Of a stretch of 64,000 nucleotides of DNA, positions 15,664 through 24,105 are shown in pieces. The stretch covers positions 749,755-813,754 of the forward strand of contig NZ_LMQC01000001.1 in assembly GCF_001424485.1 (NCBI RefSeq), read 5' to 3'. Origin of the DNA: Modestobacter sp. Leaf380 (GTDB lineage Bacteria; Actinomycetota; Actinomycetes; Mycobacteriales; Geodermatophilaceae). The notes beneath the pieces are model-generated. The model was not told where the DNA came from, made no database searches, and saw only the letters and a program-made list of their open reading frames with translations. The number at the start of each line of letters is the position of its first letter. Within the stretch, counting starts at the first letter, position 1. The position numbers and the translations under genes are program-made.

Positions 15664-17925
15664 ATGTCCGACACCGACCGCACCACGATCGACGACGTCC
15701 TCGCCGAGGGCTCCGTCACCAGCGTCTTCCAGCCCATCGTCGACCTGGACAGCGGCCGGGTCGTGGCCTACGAGGCCCTCGCCCGCGGTCCGCAGGGCCC
15801 GCTGCACCGGCCCGACGACCTCTTCGCCGCAGCGCGCGCCGCCGGCCGGCTGGCCGAGCTGGACGCGCTGTGCCGCAGCGCCGCCTTCCAGGCCGCTGTC
15901 ACCCAGGGCCTGCTGGCCCCGCTGACGGTCTTCGTCAACGTCGAGCCCGAGGTGCTGGACTCCGCGCCGCTCGCCGACCTGCTGGCGATCGCCGAGGCCG
16001 CCCCGGCGGAGCTGCGCATCGTCGTGGAGATCACCGAGCGGGCGCTGGCCACCCGGCCGGCCGAGCTGCTGCAGACCGTGCAGCGGATCCGTGAGATCGG
16101 CTGGGGCCTGGCCCTGGACGACGTCGGCGCGGACTCCATGTCGCTGGCCTTCATGCCGCTGTTGCGCCCGGACGTGGTCAAGCTGGACCTGCGACTGGTG
16201 CAGGAGCGCCCCGGCCCCGAGGTCGCCGAGATCATGAACGCGGTCAACGCCTACGCCGAGCGGACCGGTGCGCTGGTGCTGGCCGAGGGCATCGAGACCG
16301 AGGAGCACCTGGTCAAGGCCCTGGCGCTGGGCGCCACCCTGGGTCAGGGCTGGATGTTCGGGCGCCCCCAGCCCGGCCCGGCCACCCAGTTCGCCACCGC
16401 CGAGCTGGTCCTGCCCCCGGTCGCCGCCGACCCGCCGGGCGTCGACGTCTCCCCCTTCGCCTGCCTGCCCCCCGGCACCGTGCTGCGACGCTCGCCCAAG
16501 CTGCTGCTCATCGAGTTGAGCAAGCAGCTGGAGCGGCACGCCATGCGCCTGGGCGAGACCTGCGTGATCGCCTCCACGTTCCAGGACGCCCGCCACTTCA
16601 CCCCCTCCACCGTGGAGCGCTACCGCGAGCTCGCGGCCCGCACCGGGTTCGTCTGCGCCCTGGGCGACGGGCTCAGCGCCGAGCCGCTGCCCGGGGTCCG
16701 CGGCGCCACCCTGGCCGCCACCGACGAGGTCCGCGGCGAGTGGGACGTCACGGTGATCAGCCCGCACTTCAGCGCCGCCCTGCTGGCCCGCGACCTGGGC
16801 GACGACGGGCCGGACATGGAGCGCGTGTTCGAGTTCGCGCTGACCTACGACCGGGTCACCGTGGCCCGGGCGACGCACGCCCTGGTGTCCCGGGTCGCGG
16901 CCCGGGAGACCCGGCAGCCGGTCGCACCCGAGTCCCGCGCCACGGCCACCACCGCTGCCCGGGTCCCGGAGACCGCCGTCCCGACGGCGGCCGTGGAGGG
17001 CCTGCTGCACCGGGCCCTGGCGGCCACCACCAGCGGCGTCGTCATCGTCGACCTGACCCTGCCCGACCAGCCGATGGTCTTCGTCAACCGGGCCTTCGAG
17101 GAGCTGGCCGGCTTCACCCGGGAGCAGGTGCTGGGCCGCAACTGCCGCTTCCTGCAGGCCCCGGACACCGACCTGGCCGCCGTCGCCCGGATCCGGGAGG
17201 CCATCGCGGCCGGCCGGGAGTGCCGGGAGACCCTGCTCAACCTGCGCGGACCCGAGCGGACGCCGTGGTGGAACGAGCTGCACCTGGCCCCGGTCACCGA
17301 CGCGACGGGCCGGGTCGTGCAGTACATCGGCGTGCAGAACGACGTCACCGCCCGGGTCGAGGCCGAGCGCCGGCTGACCCGGGAGCAGGACCGCACCCGG
17401 CAGTACCTGGCCCGGATCGAGGAGCTGGCCTACACCGACCCGCTCACCGGGCTGCCCAACCGGCGGCGCCTGCAGGAGCAGGTCGAGCTGGCGCTGTGGG
17501 AGGCCTCCGCGTCGTCCACCGCGGTGGGGCTGCTGTTCGTCGACCTGGACGGGTTCAAGGCGGTCAACGACCGGCTCGGGCACGCCGCGGGCGACGAGCT
17601 GCTGGTCACGGTGAGCCAGCGGCTGCGCGCCCGGCTGCGGCGCAGCGACCTGCTGGCCCGCCTGGGCGGCGACGAGTTCCTGGTGGCACTGCCCGGCCTG
17701 GACCCGGTCCAGGGCGCGGCCGAGGCCGACCGGGTCGCCGAGGTCCTCGCGCACGCGGTCCAGGCACCGATCGACCTGCGCGGGGAGGCGATCGTCGTCG
17801 GTGCGAGCATCGGCCGGGCCGTCACCCCCGACGACGGCTGCGACTTCGCCACCCTGCTGCACACCGCCGACCAGCGGATGTACGCCGTCAAGCAGCAGCT
17901 GTGCCGCCGGGCGCTCACCGGCTGA
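15664..17925 (+). CDS. LOV photoreceptor with EAL, DICT and GGDEF domains
   Basis: A 753-residue cyclic-di-GMP signalling protein. EAL phosphodiesterase domain, residues ~10-245: E37-A-L39 within YEALARG, then FVNVEP, EITERA, LDDVGADSMSL, KLDLRLV and LAEGIETEE, so the metal and substrate residues look complete. DICT sensory domain, ~262-410 (RRSPKLLLIELSKQLE...FALTYDRVTVARA). LOV/PAS domain, ~442-564, with the flavin-adduct motif GRNCRFLQ (Cys494) and the terminal YIGVQNDVT. GGDEF diguanylate cyclase domain, ~582-752, with intact G668-G-D-E-F672. A blue-light switch of c-di-GMP turnover is a strong inference from the domain set. The ATG at 15664 was chosen over an upstream GTG near 15633. Confidence 0.93.
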   Translation: MSDTDRTTIDDVLAEGSVTSVFQPIVDLDSGRVVAYEALARGPQGPLHRPDDLFAAARAAGRLAELDALCRSAAFQAAVTQGLLAPLTVFVNVEPEVLDSAPLADLLAIAEAAPAELRIVVEITERALATRPAELLQTVQRIREIGWGLALDDVGADSMSLAFMPLLRPDVVKLDLRLVQERPGPEVAEIMNAVNAYAERTGALVLAEGIETEEHLVKALALGATLGQGWMFGRPQPGPATQFATAELVLPPVAADPPGVDVSPFACLPPGTVLRRSPKLLLIELSKQLERHAMRLGETCVIASTFQDARHFTPSTVERYRELAARTGFVCALGDGLSAEPLPGVRGATLAATDEVRGEWDVTVISPHFSAALLARDLGDDGPDMERVFEFALTYDRVTVARATHALVSRVAARETRQPVAPESRATATTAARVPETAVPTAAVEGLLHRALAATTSGVVIVDLTLPDQPMVFVNRAFEELAGFTREQVLGRNCRFLQAPDTDLAAVARIREAIAAGRECRETLLNLRGPERTPWWNELHLAPVTDATGRVVQYIGVQNDVTARVEAERRLTREQDRTRQYLARIEELAYTDPLTGLPNRRRLQEQVELALWEASASSTAVGLLFVDLDGFKAVNDRLGHAAGDELLVTVSQRLRARLRRSDLLARLGGDEFLVALPGLDPVQGAAEADRVAEVLAHAVQAPIDLRGEAIVVGASIGRAVTPDDGCDFATLLHTADQRMYAVKQQLCRRALTG

Positions 17926-17931
17926 GCGCCC
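17909..17931. terminator. Bidirectional hairpin at convergent gene ends
   Basis: GGGCGCTCA-CCGGC-TGAGCGCCC, a perfect 9-bp stem overlapping the stop of the LOV/EAL/GGDEF gene and lying just before the stop of pcaC on the other strand. Confidence 0.65.
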
Positions 17932-17937
17932 GCGGGG

Positions 17938-18321
17938 TCAGCCCCGCAGCTCGGCCAGGATCGGCTTGGCGACGGCGAGCGCGTGGTTGGCCGCGGGCAC
18001 ACCGGCGTAGACGCCTGTGTGCAGGCAGACCTCGGCGATCTCCTCGTCGGTCAGCCCGTTGTGCACCGCCGCCTTGACGTGCAGCGCGAACTCGTCCCAG
18101 TGCCGCAGCGACGCGGTGATCGCCAGGGTCAGCATGCTGCGGGCGCGGCGGTCCAGGCCGGGCCGCTGCCACAGGTCGCCCCAGGCGACCCGGGTGATGA
18201 AGTCCTGGAAGTCCGCGGTCAGCGGGGTCACCGCGGCGACGGACCGGTCGACGTGGGCGTCGCCCAGCACCTCCCGCCGGGTGCGCATCCCGGCCTCGCG
18301 ACGCTCCTCGTCGGTGCTCAC
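17938..18321 (-). CDS. pcaC: 4-carboxymuconolactone decarboxylase
   Basis: A 127-residue enzyme that decarboxylates gamma-carboxymuconolactone to beta-ketoadipate enol-lactone in the protocatechuate pathway. The AhpD/CMD-fold motifs are present: DFQDFITRVAWGDLWQRPGL, RSMLTLAITASLRHWDEFALH and IAEVCLHTGVYAGVPAANHA. The length is normal for a stand-alone PcaC. The GTG start overlaps the pcaD stop by four bases, so it is translated with the rest of the pcaHGBDC operon. Substrate assignment rests on the operon context as much as on the fold. Confidence 0.93.
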   Translation of the reverse strand: MSTDEERREAGMRTRREVLGDAHVDRSVAAVTPLTADFQDFITRVAWGDLWQRPGLDRRARSMLTLAITASLRHWDEFALHVKAAVHNGLTDEEIAEVCLHTGVYAGVPAANHALAVAKPILAELRG

Positions 18322-19091
18322 GCGGTGCCGCCCAGGTGCGCGAGCAGCGCCTCGGTGACCCGCTCGGGCTGCTCGACGTTGGCGATGTGCGCGGCCGGGC
18401 TCAGCTCCAGCAGCCGGGCCCCGGGGATCGCCTCGGCCAGTGCCCGCTGGTGCTCCGGCGGCAGTGCGGGGTCCTCGAGCCCGGAGACGACCAGGGTGGG
18501 GGCGGTGATCGAGGCCAGGTCGGCGCGCTGGTCCATGCCGCCGACCGCGGCACAGCAGGAGGCGTAGCCCTCGTCGTCGGTGCCGGCGATGGTCGCCCGC
18601 ATCTGCGCGACGTGGGCCGGGTGCTCGGCCGCCCAGGCCGGGGTGAACCAGCGGCCGACGACGGCGTCGGCCAGCGACGCGGTGCCCTCGGTGCGGGCGG
18701 TGTGCGCGCGGTCCCGCCAGGCGTCGGGGGCCCCGGTGTGCGCGGAGCTGCACAGCACCGCCAGCCGGTCCACCCGGTGCGGCTCCCGGACGGCCAGGCG
18801 CAGCCCGGTCATCCCGCCGATGGACAGCCCGACGACGTGCGCCCGCTCCACGTCCAGCCGGTTCAGCAGGGCGATCGCGTCGTCGGCCAGGTCGTCGATG
18901 GTGGCGTCGCCGGGGACGGTGGGCGAGCCGCCGTGTCCGCGGGTGTCGTAGCGGACCACCCGGTAGCGCTCGGTCAGCGCCGCCAGCTGCGGCTCCCACA
19001 TGGCCATCGTGGCGCCCAGGGAGTTCGAGAGCAGGACCACCGGGGCGTCCCGGGGGCCCTCCACCACGTGGTGCACGTCGATCGGGGGCAC
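18318..19091 (-). CDS. pcaD: 3-oxoadipate enol-lactonase
   Basis: A 257-residue alpha/beta hydrolase that opens beta-ketoadipate enol-lactone to beta-ketoadipate. Visible features are the oxyanion segment LLSNSLGATMAMWEPQ, the nucleophile elbow GLSIGGMTG (serine nucleophile), the acid in VVSGLEDPALPPE and the histidine in AAHIANVEQPE. YRVVRYDTRGHGGS is typical of this subfamily. The GTG at 19091 has GAGGAGAA upstream. In many actinobacteria PcaD and PcaC are fused as PcaL; here they are separate but overlapping. Confidence 0.94.
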   Translation of the reverse strand: MPPIDVHHVVEGPRDAPVVLLSNSLGATMAMWEPQLAALTERYRVVRYDTRGHGGSPTVPGDATIDDLADDAIALLNRLDVERAHVVGLSIGGMTGLRLAVREPHRVDRLAVLCSSAHTGAPDAWRDRAHTARTEGTASLADAVVGRWFTPAWAAEHPAHVAQMRATIAGTDDEGYASCCAAVGGMDQRADLASITAPTLVVSGLEDPALPPEHQRALAEAIPGARLLELSPAAHIANVEQPERVTEALLAHLGGTA

Positions 19092-19101
19092 GGCGTTCTC
19101 C

Positions 19102-20436
19102 TCAGCTCTGGGCGATGGTGTGCGCGGCGAGGGCGGCGTCCACCTGGGCGGCAGCCTCCCCGACGTCGGGGGTGGCGGCGGCCAGCAGGGCGGCGACGTC
19201 GACGTCGGTCCGTCCGGCTACGACGTCGGCCAGGGTGCGGCCCTCGCGGGTGGCCTGCCGGACGGCGTCGGCGGCCGCGTCGTGGGCCGGCCCGCGGCCC
19301 AGGCTGCCGGTGAGCGCGTCGGCCAGCGCCCCGGCCAGCGACGCCCCGGACGCGGCGTCCACGACGGCGGCCATCCGGGCGGTGTCCAGGGTGAGCCCGC
19401 CCAGGCAGTCGGCCAGCCAGGCGGCCGCCGAGCCCACGGTGGACAGCAGCGCGGAGAGGGTGGGCCACTCGCTGTGCCAGGCACCGGCGGAGCGCTCGTA
19501 CTCCTGCTCCATGGCGCCGAAGAGGGTGCCGACCAGCCCGGGGGCCCGGCGGGCGCAGGCCCGGGCCGAGATCGCGGCGACCGGGTTGCGCTTGTGCGGC
19601 ATGGCGCTGGAGCCACCGCGCACCTGACCGCCGAGGCCCTCCCCCGTCTCCCGCGCCTCGGCGACCTCGGTCTGGGCCAGCAGGACCACGTCGACCGCGA
19701 CGGTGGCCACGATCCCGGCCGCGGCGCCGAGCGCGCCCGCGAGGTCGGCGACCGGCAGCCGGGTGGTCGCCCACGGCACCGCGGTGGTCTGCAGCCCCAG
19801 CTCGTCGGCCAGCGCGGCCCGCAGGTCCACCCCGGACCCGCCGCTGGCGGCCAGCGTGCCGACGGCCCCGCCGTACTGCACGGGCAGGGAAGCGTCGACG
19901 GCGGCCAGGCGCGCGCGGGCGCCGTCCAGACCGGCCAGCCAGACGGCGGCCTTGAGCCCGGCGGTGGTCGGCAGCGCCTGCTGCATCAGCGTGCGGCCGA
20001 TCGTGACGTCGTCCCGGTGGGCGGCGGCGAGCCGGGCCGCGGCGTCCGCGGCGGCGGCCAGGTCGGCGTCGATGGCGGCCAGGGCGCGGCGGGCCAGCAG
20101 CAGCATGGCGGTGTCCAGCACGTCCTGGCTGGTGGCGCCCACGTGCACGGCCCCGCCGGCGTGCGGGCCGACCGCGTCGGTGAGCACCCGGACCAGCGGG
20201 GGCACCGGGTTCCCGGCGTCGGCGGCCTGCGCGACCACCCGAGCCAGGTCCAGCGCGCCGGGCTGACCCGCGACCCGGGTGACCTCGGCGGCCGAGGTCT
20301 CGGCGACCAGCCCGCAGCGCGCGGCCGCCCGGGCGAGCGCGGCCTCGACGTCGAGCAGGGCCTGCAGCCAGGCGTCGTCCGACACCGCCGCGGCCGCTCC
20401 CCCGCGCGCGAACGTCCCGTCCCAGAGCCCCGTCAC
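19102..20436 (-). CDS. pcaB: 3-carboxy-cis,cis-muconate cycloisomerase
   Basis: A 444-residue member of the fumarase/aspartase superfamily that lactonises 3-carboxymuconate. The superfamily signature GGSSAMPHKRNP is intact. Other conserved parts are HVGATSQDVLDTAMLLLARR, IGRTLMQQALPTT and the substrate-binding PVQYGGAVGTLAASG. Length and C-terminal domain match PcaB rather than adenylosuccinate lyase. It lies 22 bp after pcaG and 10 bp before pcaD in the operon. Confidence 0.94.
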   Translation of the reverse strand: MTGLWDGTFARGGAAAAVSDDAWLQALLDVEAALARAAARCGLVAETSAAEVTRVAGQPGALDLARVVAQAADAGNPVPPLVRVLTDAVGPHAGGAVHVGATSQDVLDTAMLLLARRALAAIDADLAAAADAAARLAAAHRDDVTIGRTLMQQALPTTAGLKAAVWLAGLDGARARLAAVDASLPVQYGGAVGTLAASGGSGVDLRAALADELGLQTTAVPWATTRLPVADLAGALGAAAGIVATVAVDVVLLAQTEVAEARETGEGLGGQVRGGSSAMPHKRNPVAAISARACARRAPGLVGTLFGAMEQEYERSAGAWHSEWPTLSALLSTVGSAAAWLADCLGGLTLDTARMAAVVDAASGASLAGALADALTGSLGRGPAHDAAADAVRQATREGRTLADVVAGRTDVDVAALLAAATPDVGEAAAQVDAALAAHTIAQS

Positions 20437-20458
20437 GGGCCCATCCTGGCCGACGTCG

Positions 20459-21115
20459 TCACACCGCGAAGAAGACGGTCTCGGCGTCCCCCTGCAGCCG
20501 GACGTCCAGCCACCAGCCGTCCTCGGTGGGCTGCGCGACCAGGGTGGCCCGGTCGGCCTCGGACAGCGCGGAGAGCACCGGGTCGGCGGCGTTGGCCTCG
20601 ACCTCGTCGGCGAAGTACAGCCGGGTGACGACCCGGTCCAGCAGGCCGCGGGCGAACACCGAGACGTCGACGTGCGGGGCCTGCCAGCCGCCCTCGCCGT
20701 CGGGCACCGGGCCCGGCTTGAGGGTGCAGACGGCGTACTCGCCGTCCCCGGTGGAGGAGCGGCCGAAGCCGCGGAAGCCCGGAGTGGTCACCCCGCCGCG
20801 CGGGTCGTCGGGGTGCGCGAAGCGGCCGTCGGGGTCGGCCTGCCAGGTCTCCACCATCGCGTCGGGGACGACGTCGCCGTTGCCGTCGAGCACCCGGCCG
20901 CGCAGCCACACCGCCCCCGGCGTGCCCTCGGCGACGGCGAACGGGCCGTCCGGCCAGGTCAGCCCGATGGCCAGGTAGGGGCCGACGGTCGCGCTCGGCG
21001 TCGTGGGCAGGGTGACCGGCTCGTCGAGGAAGCCGGTGCCGCGGCGCGGGGTGCCGGGGCGCCGGTCGTTGGTCTCGTCGGCGTCCCGGACCAGCGGGGA
21101 GTCGTGGTCGGTCAC
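20459..21115 (-). CDS. pcaG: Protocatechuate 3,4-dioxygenase alpha subunit
   Basis: A 218-residue intradiol dioxygenase subunit. It has the beta-sandwich text (SATVGPYLAIGLTWPDGPF, VWLRGRVLDGNGDVVPDAMV and ETWQADPDGRF) but lacks the full iron-ligand set, as expected for the non-catalytic alpha chain. That chain shapes the active site of the beta chain. The ATG overlaps the pcaH stop by four bases (ATGA), which favours equal subunit synthesis. Confidence 0.94.
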   Translation of the reverse strand: MTDHDSPLVRDADETNDRRPGTPRRGTGFLDEPVTLPTTPSATVGPYLAIGLTWPDGPFAVAEGTPGAVWLRGRVLDGNGDVVPDAMVETWQADPDGRFAHPDDPRGGVTTPGFRGFGRSSTGDGEYAVCTLKPGPVPDGEGGWQAPHVDVSVFARGLLDRVVTRLYFADEVEANAADPVLSALSEADRATLVAQPTEDGWWLDVRLQGDAETVFFAV

Positions 21116-21870
21116 GCGACGTCACCGTCGTCAGCACCGTCGTCGTGGCTCTCGAAGGGCGTCTGCTCGACGCCCCGCAGCACGATGTCCCAGCGGTATG
21201 CCAGCGCCCAGTCCGGCTGGGTGCGACCCAGGTCGAAGGTGGCGACGGCGCGGTCCCGGGCGGCCGGGGGGATGGCGTTGAAGATGGGGTCCTGACCGAA
21301 GAGGGGGTCGCCCGGGAAGTACATCTGGGTGACCAGGCGCTGGGTGAACGCCGTCCCGAACAGCGAGAAGTGGATGTGCGCCGGCCGCCAGGCGTTGTGG
21401 TGGTTGCCCCACGGGTACGCGCCGGGCTTGACGGTGGTGAACTCAAAGCGACCCAGCGCGTCGGTGACCACCCGGCCCAGCCCGTCGAAGTGCGGGTCCA
21501 GCGGGGCCGGCCAGTTGTCCACCACGTGCCGGTAGCGGCCGGCGGCGTTGGCCTGCCAGATCTCCAGCAGCGCCCCGGGCACCGGGCGTCCGCCGCTGTC
21601 CAGCACCCGGCCGAAGACGACGATCCGCTGGCCCTGGGCCTCCCCGCCGGAGCGCAGCGTCAGGTCGCCGTCGCCGGGGGCCACCCGGTCCTCCCCGAGC
21701 ACCGGGCCGGTGACCTCGGTGAGCCGGTGCGGCAGGTCGACCGGGGTGCGCAGCGGTGCCCGGGTGCCGGTGGACCGGTAGCCGGGGGACGCGACCGGCG
21801 TGCGCTGGCCGGGGTCCTCCCGCAGGTAGCGCGGCAGCACCAGGCCACTGCTCGTCGGGGTGGCGGTCAT
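21112..21870 (-). CDS. pcaH: Protocatechuate 3,4-dioxygenase beta subunit
   Basis: A 252-residue catalytic subunit that cleaves protocatechuate with O2 to 3-carboxy-cis,cis-muconate using non-haem Fe(III). The ligand pattern is visible. One tyrosine is in GRYRHVVDNW. A second tyrosine and two histidines are in GAYPWGNHHNAWRPAHIHFS (Y...HIH). The ATG at 21868-21870 gives the standard N-terminal extension (TSSGLVLPRYLREDPGQ). It is the first gene of the pca operon, divergent from the IclR regulator. Confidence 0.95.
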   Translation of the reverse strand: MTATPTSSGLVLPRYLREDPGQRTPVASPGYRSTGTRAPLRTPVDLPHRLTEVTGPVLGEDRVAPGDGDLTLRSGGEAQGQRIVVFGRVLDSGGRPVPGALLEIWQANAAGRYRHVVDNWPAPLDPHFDGLGRVVTDALGRFEFTTVKPGAYPWGNHHNAWRPAHIHFSLFGTAFTQRLVTQMYFPGDPLFGQDPIFNAIPPAARDRAVATFDLGRTQPDWALAYRWDIVLRGVEQTPFESHDDGADDGDVA

Positions 21871-21939
21871 GGCGGGGAACGTACGACGTGACGCCGGTCT
21901 CTGGCACTCTCGTGCTCCCACTCAGCGGAAGGACCACCG
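21871..21939. promoter_or_regulatory. Divergent pcaH / iclR control region
   Basis: A 69-base spacer between pcaH and the IclR-type gene. It holds the inverted repeat GCAC-TCTC-GTGC (21904-21915) and a second short palindrome around CGTACG. IclR regulators of aromatic pathways bind such spacers; binding here is inferred from position. Confidence 0.5.
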
Positions 21940-22728
21940 ATGGCCGGCGGCAGCACCGGGGCGGGGCGGTCGGTGACCTCCCGTGCCCTGCGCGTCCTGG
22001 ACGCCTTCGACGTCGACCACGCCCGGCTGACGCTGTCCGAGATCGCCGGGCGCAGCGACACCCCGCTGACCACGGCCCACCGGCTGATCGGCGAGCTGAC
22101 CGCCTGGGGAGCACTGTCCCGGCGCCCGGACGGGCGCTACGAGATCGGCCGCAAGCTGTGGGACCTCGGGCTGCTGGCCCCGGTGCAGGCCGAGCTGCGC
22201 CAGGTGGCCAGCCCCTTCCTGCTCGACGTGCACACCGCGACCCGGGACACCGTCCACCTCGCCGTCCGGGACGGCGCGACCGCGCTCTACGTGGACCGGG
22301 TGTCGGGCCGGGAGTCCGTGCCGGTGGTCAGCCAGGTCGGCAGCCGGCTGCCGCTGCACGCCGTCGGCGTCGGCAAGGTGCTGCTCGCCGCCGCCCCCGA
22401 CGACGTCGTCGAGCAGGTGCTGCGCTCCCTGACCCGGGAGACCCGGCACACCGTCGTCGAGCCGGCCCGCCTGGCCCGCGAGCTGGCCGAGGTCCGCCGG
22501 ACCGGCGCCGCCCGGACGTCGGAGGAGATGAGCCTGGGCGCGGCCTCGGTCGCCGTCCCGGTGACGGTGGTGCGGGGGGCCGGGGGCCGGGCGGTGGTCG
22601 CCGCGGCGCTGGGCATCGTCGTCCCCACGCACCGGGCCGAGCGCGACCTCCCCCGACTGGTGCCGGTCCTGGAGGTCGCCGCCCGCGGCATCGGCCGCGA
22701 ACTGGCCCGCACAGACGAGTTCCGCTGA
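21940..22728 (+). CDS. IclR-family regulator of the pca genes
   Basis: A 262-residue regulator. The winged helix-turn-helix is at residues ~12-72 (RALRVLDAFDVDHARLTLSE, PLTTAHRLIGELTAWGALSR). The IclR effector domain covers ~85-255 (VHLAVRDGATALYVDRVSG, LPLHAVGVGKVLLAAAP, VAAALGIVVPTHRAERD). It is transcribed away from pcaH across a 69-base spacer. That arrangement resembles the PcaR/PcaU-type control of protocatechuate genes, in which the pathway intermediate is the inducer. The exact inducer is not readable from sequence. SD AAGGA precedes the ATG. Confidence 0.92.
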   Translation: MAGGSTGAGRSVTSRALRVLDAFDVDHARLTLSEIAGRSDTPLTTAHRLIGELTAWGALSRRPDGRYEIGRKLWDLGLLAPVQAELRQVASPFLLDVHTATRDTVHLAVRDGATALYVDRVSGRESVPVVSQVGSRLPLHAVGVGKVLLAAAPDDVVEQVLRSLTRETRHTVVEPARLARELAEVRRTGAARTSEEMSLGAASVAVPVTVVRGAGGRAVVAAALGIVVPTHRAERDLPRLVPVLEVAARGIGRELARTDEFR

Positions 22729-22773
22729 CCCCCCCCCCACCTGAGCCCCCCAGCCGGAGACCCCCAGCCGCGA

Positions 22774-22841
22774 TGATCATGGGCTTCTCGCCGCTGGACA
22801 CCCCGGTGACGGCGTGTCCAGCGGCAACGACCCCGTGATCA
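22774..22841. repeat. 68-bp composite dyad (REP-like or terminator)
   Basis: Outer arms TGATCATGGG / CCCGTGATCA (one mismatch) and perfect inner arms CCGCTGGACAC (22791-22801) / GTGTCCAGCGG (22814-22824) are separated by seven bases on each side, so the whole block is symmetric. It lies between the iclR-type gene and pobA. The inner hairpin could terminate iclR transcription. The extended symmetry and lack of coding sense suggest a mobile intergenic palindromic element. Confidence 0.6.
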
Positions 22842-22929
22842 CGGCCGGGGCCCCGGCAGGGCGAGGGCGCTTCCGGCCAGTGGCAGGGCGGTCTCGCCGG
22901 GTGGACGTCACCGTGGTCACACTCCTGCC

Positions 22930-24102
22930 GTGCGTACTCAGGTGGGGATCATCGGGGCCGGTCCGGCCGGGCTGTTGCTGTCGCGGATGCTCGCGGTGCA
23001 GGGCATCGAGTCGGTCGTGCTGGAGAACCGGTCGCGGGACTACGTGGAGGCGCGGATCCGGGCCGGCATCCTCGAGCAGCACACCGTCGACACCCTCCGG
23101 GACGTCGGCATGGGCGCCCGGCTGGACCGCGAGGGCCTGGAGCACGACGGCATCTACCTGCAGTACCCGGGCACCCGGCACAAGCTGGACTTCCCCGAGC
23201 TGTGCGGGCGCAACGTGTGGATCTACGGCCAGTCCGAGGTGGTCAAGGACCTCATCGCCGCCCAGCTGGACGACGGTCCCCCGCTGCTCTTCGAGGTCTC
23301 CGACGTGCAGCCCCGCGACGTGGACACCGACTCCCCCTCCATCGCCTTCACCGACGCCGACGGCGTGGCCCAGGTGCTGGAGTGCGACGTGATCGCAGGC
23401 ACCGACGGGTTCCACGGCGTCTCCCGGCCGATCGTCACCGCGGCCACCGACGGGCAGCTGTGGGAGCGCACCTACCCCTTCGCCTGGCTGGGCATCCTGG
23501 CCGACGTCGCCCCGAGCACCGACGACCTGGTCTACGCCTGGCACCCCGACGGCTTCGCCATGCACTCGATGCGCTCGCCGTCGGTGTCGCGGCTGTACAT
23601 CCAGGTCGACCCGACCGAGAAGATCGAGGACTGGTCCGACGACCGGGTCTGGGAGGCGCTGGCCACCCGGATGGCGCTGCCGGGCTGGGAGCTGCAGACC
23701 GGGCCGGTGACCGAGAAGTCGATCCTGCCGATGCGCTCGTTCGTGTCCTCCCCGATGCGGCACGGCCGGCTGTTCCTGGCCGGGGACGCCGCGCACATCG
23801 TGCCGCCGACCGGCGCCAAGGGGCTCAACCTCGCCGTCGCCGACGTGACCCTGCTGGCCGCGGCGCTGGTCCGGCTGCTGGCGGAGAATGAGACCGACCT
23901 GGTCGACGCCTACTCGGACAAGGCGCTGGCCCGGGTCTGGCGGTGCACGCACTTCTCCTGGTGGATGACCTCGATGCTGCACACCCACGGCGACGAGTTC
24001 GACGCCCAGCTGCAGCTCTCGCAGCTGCAGCGGGTCTGCAGCTCGGAGGCGGCCGCCCGCGAGCTGGCCGAGATGTACACCGGGCTGCCGGTCGCCCCCT
24101 GA
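22930..24102 (+). CDS. pobA: 4-hydroxybenzoate 3-monooxygenase
   Basis: A 390-residue flavoprotein that hydroxylates 4-hydroxybenzoate to protocatechuate, feeding the pca operon next to it. The N-terminal Rossmann motif is VGIIGAGPAGLLLSRML. The substrate/ribose loop RSRDYVEARIRAGILEQHTV is characteristic of PobA, as is the active-site CDVIAGTDGFHGVSR. The FAD pyrophosphate motif RLFLAGDAAHIVPPTGAKG is intact. Length matches PobA. A GTG at 22930 is the start. The gene ends three bases before the end of the convergent membrane-protein gene. Confidence 0.95.
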   Translation: MRTQVGIIGAGPAGLLLSRMLAVQGIESVVLENRSRDYVEARIRAGILEQHTVDTLRDVGMGARLDREGLEHDGIYLQYPGTRHKLDFPELCGRNVWIYGQSEVVKDLIAAQLDDGPPLLFEVSDVQPRDVDTDSPSIAFTDADGVAQVLECDVIAGTDGFHGVSRPIVTAATDGQLWERTYPFAWLGILADVAPSTDDLVYAWHPDGFAMHSMRSPSVSRLYIQVDPTEKIEDWSDDRVWEALATRMALPGWELQTGPVTEKSILPMRSFVSSPMRHGRLFLAGDAAHIVPPTGAKGLNLAVADVTLLAAALVRLLAENETDLVDAYSDKALARVWRCTHFSWWMTSMLHTHGDEFDAQLQLSQLQRVCSSEAAARELAEMYTGLPVAP

Positions 24103-24105
24103 GGC

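Noticed and set aside
15409-17862. 817-codon minus-strand frame opposite the LOV/EAL/GGDEF gene
   Set aside because: Shadow frame with no recognisable domain; the plus strand has complete catalytic motifs.
22777-23988. 403-codon frame opposite pobA
   Set aside because: Shadow of pobA; crosses the palindromic element and has no domain.
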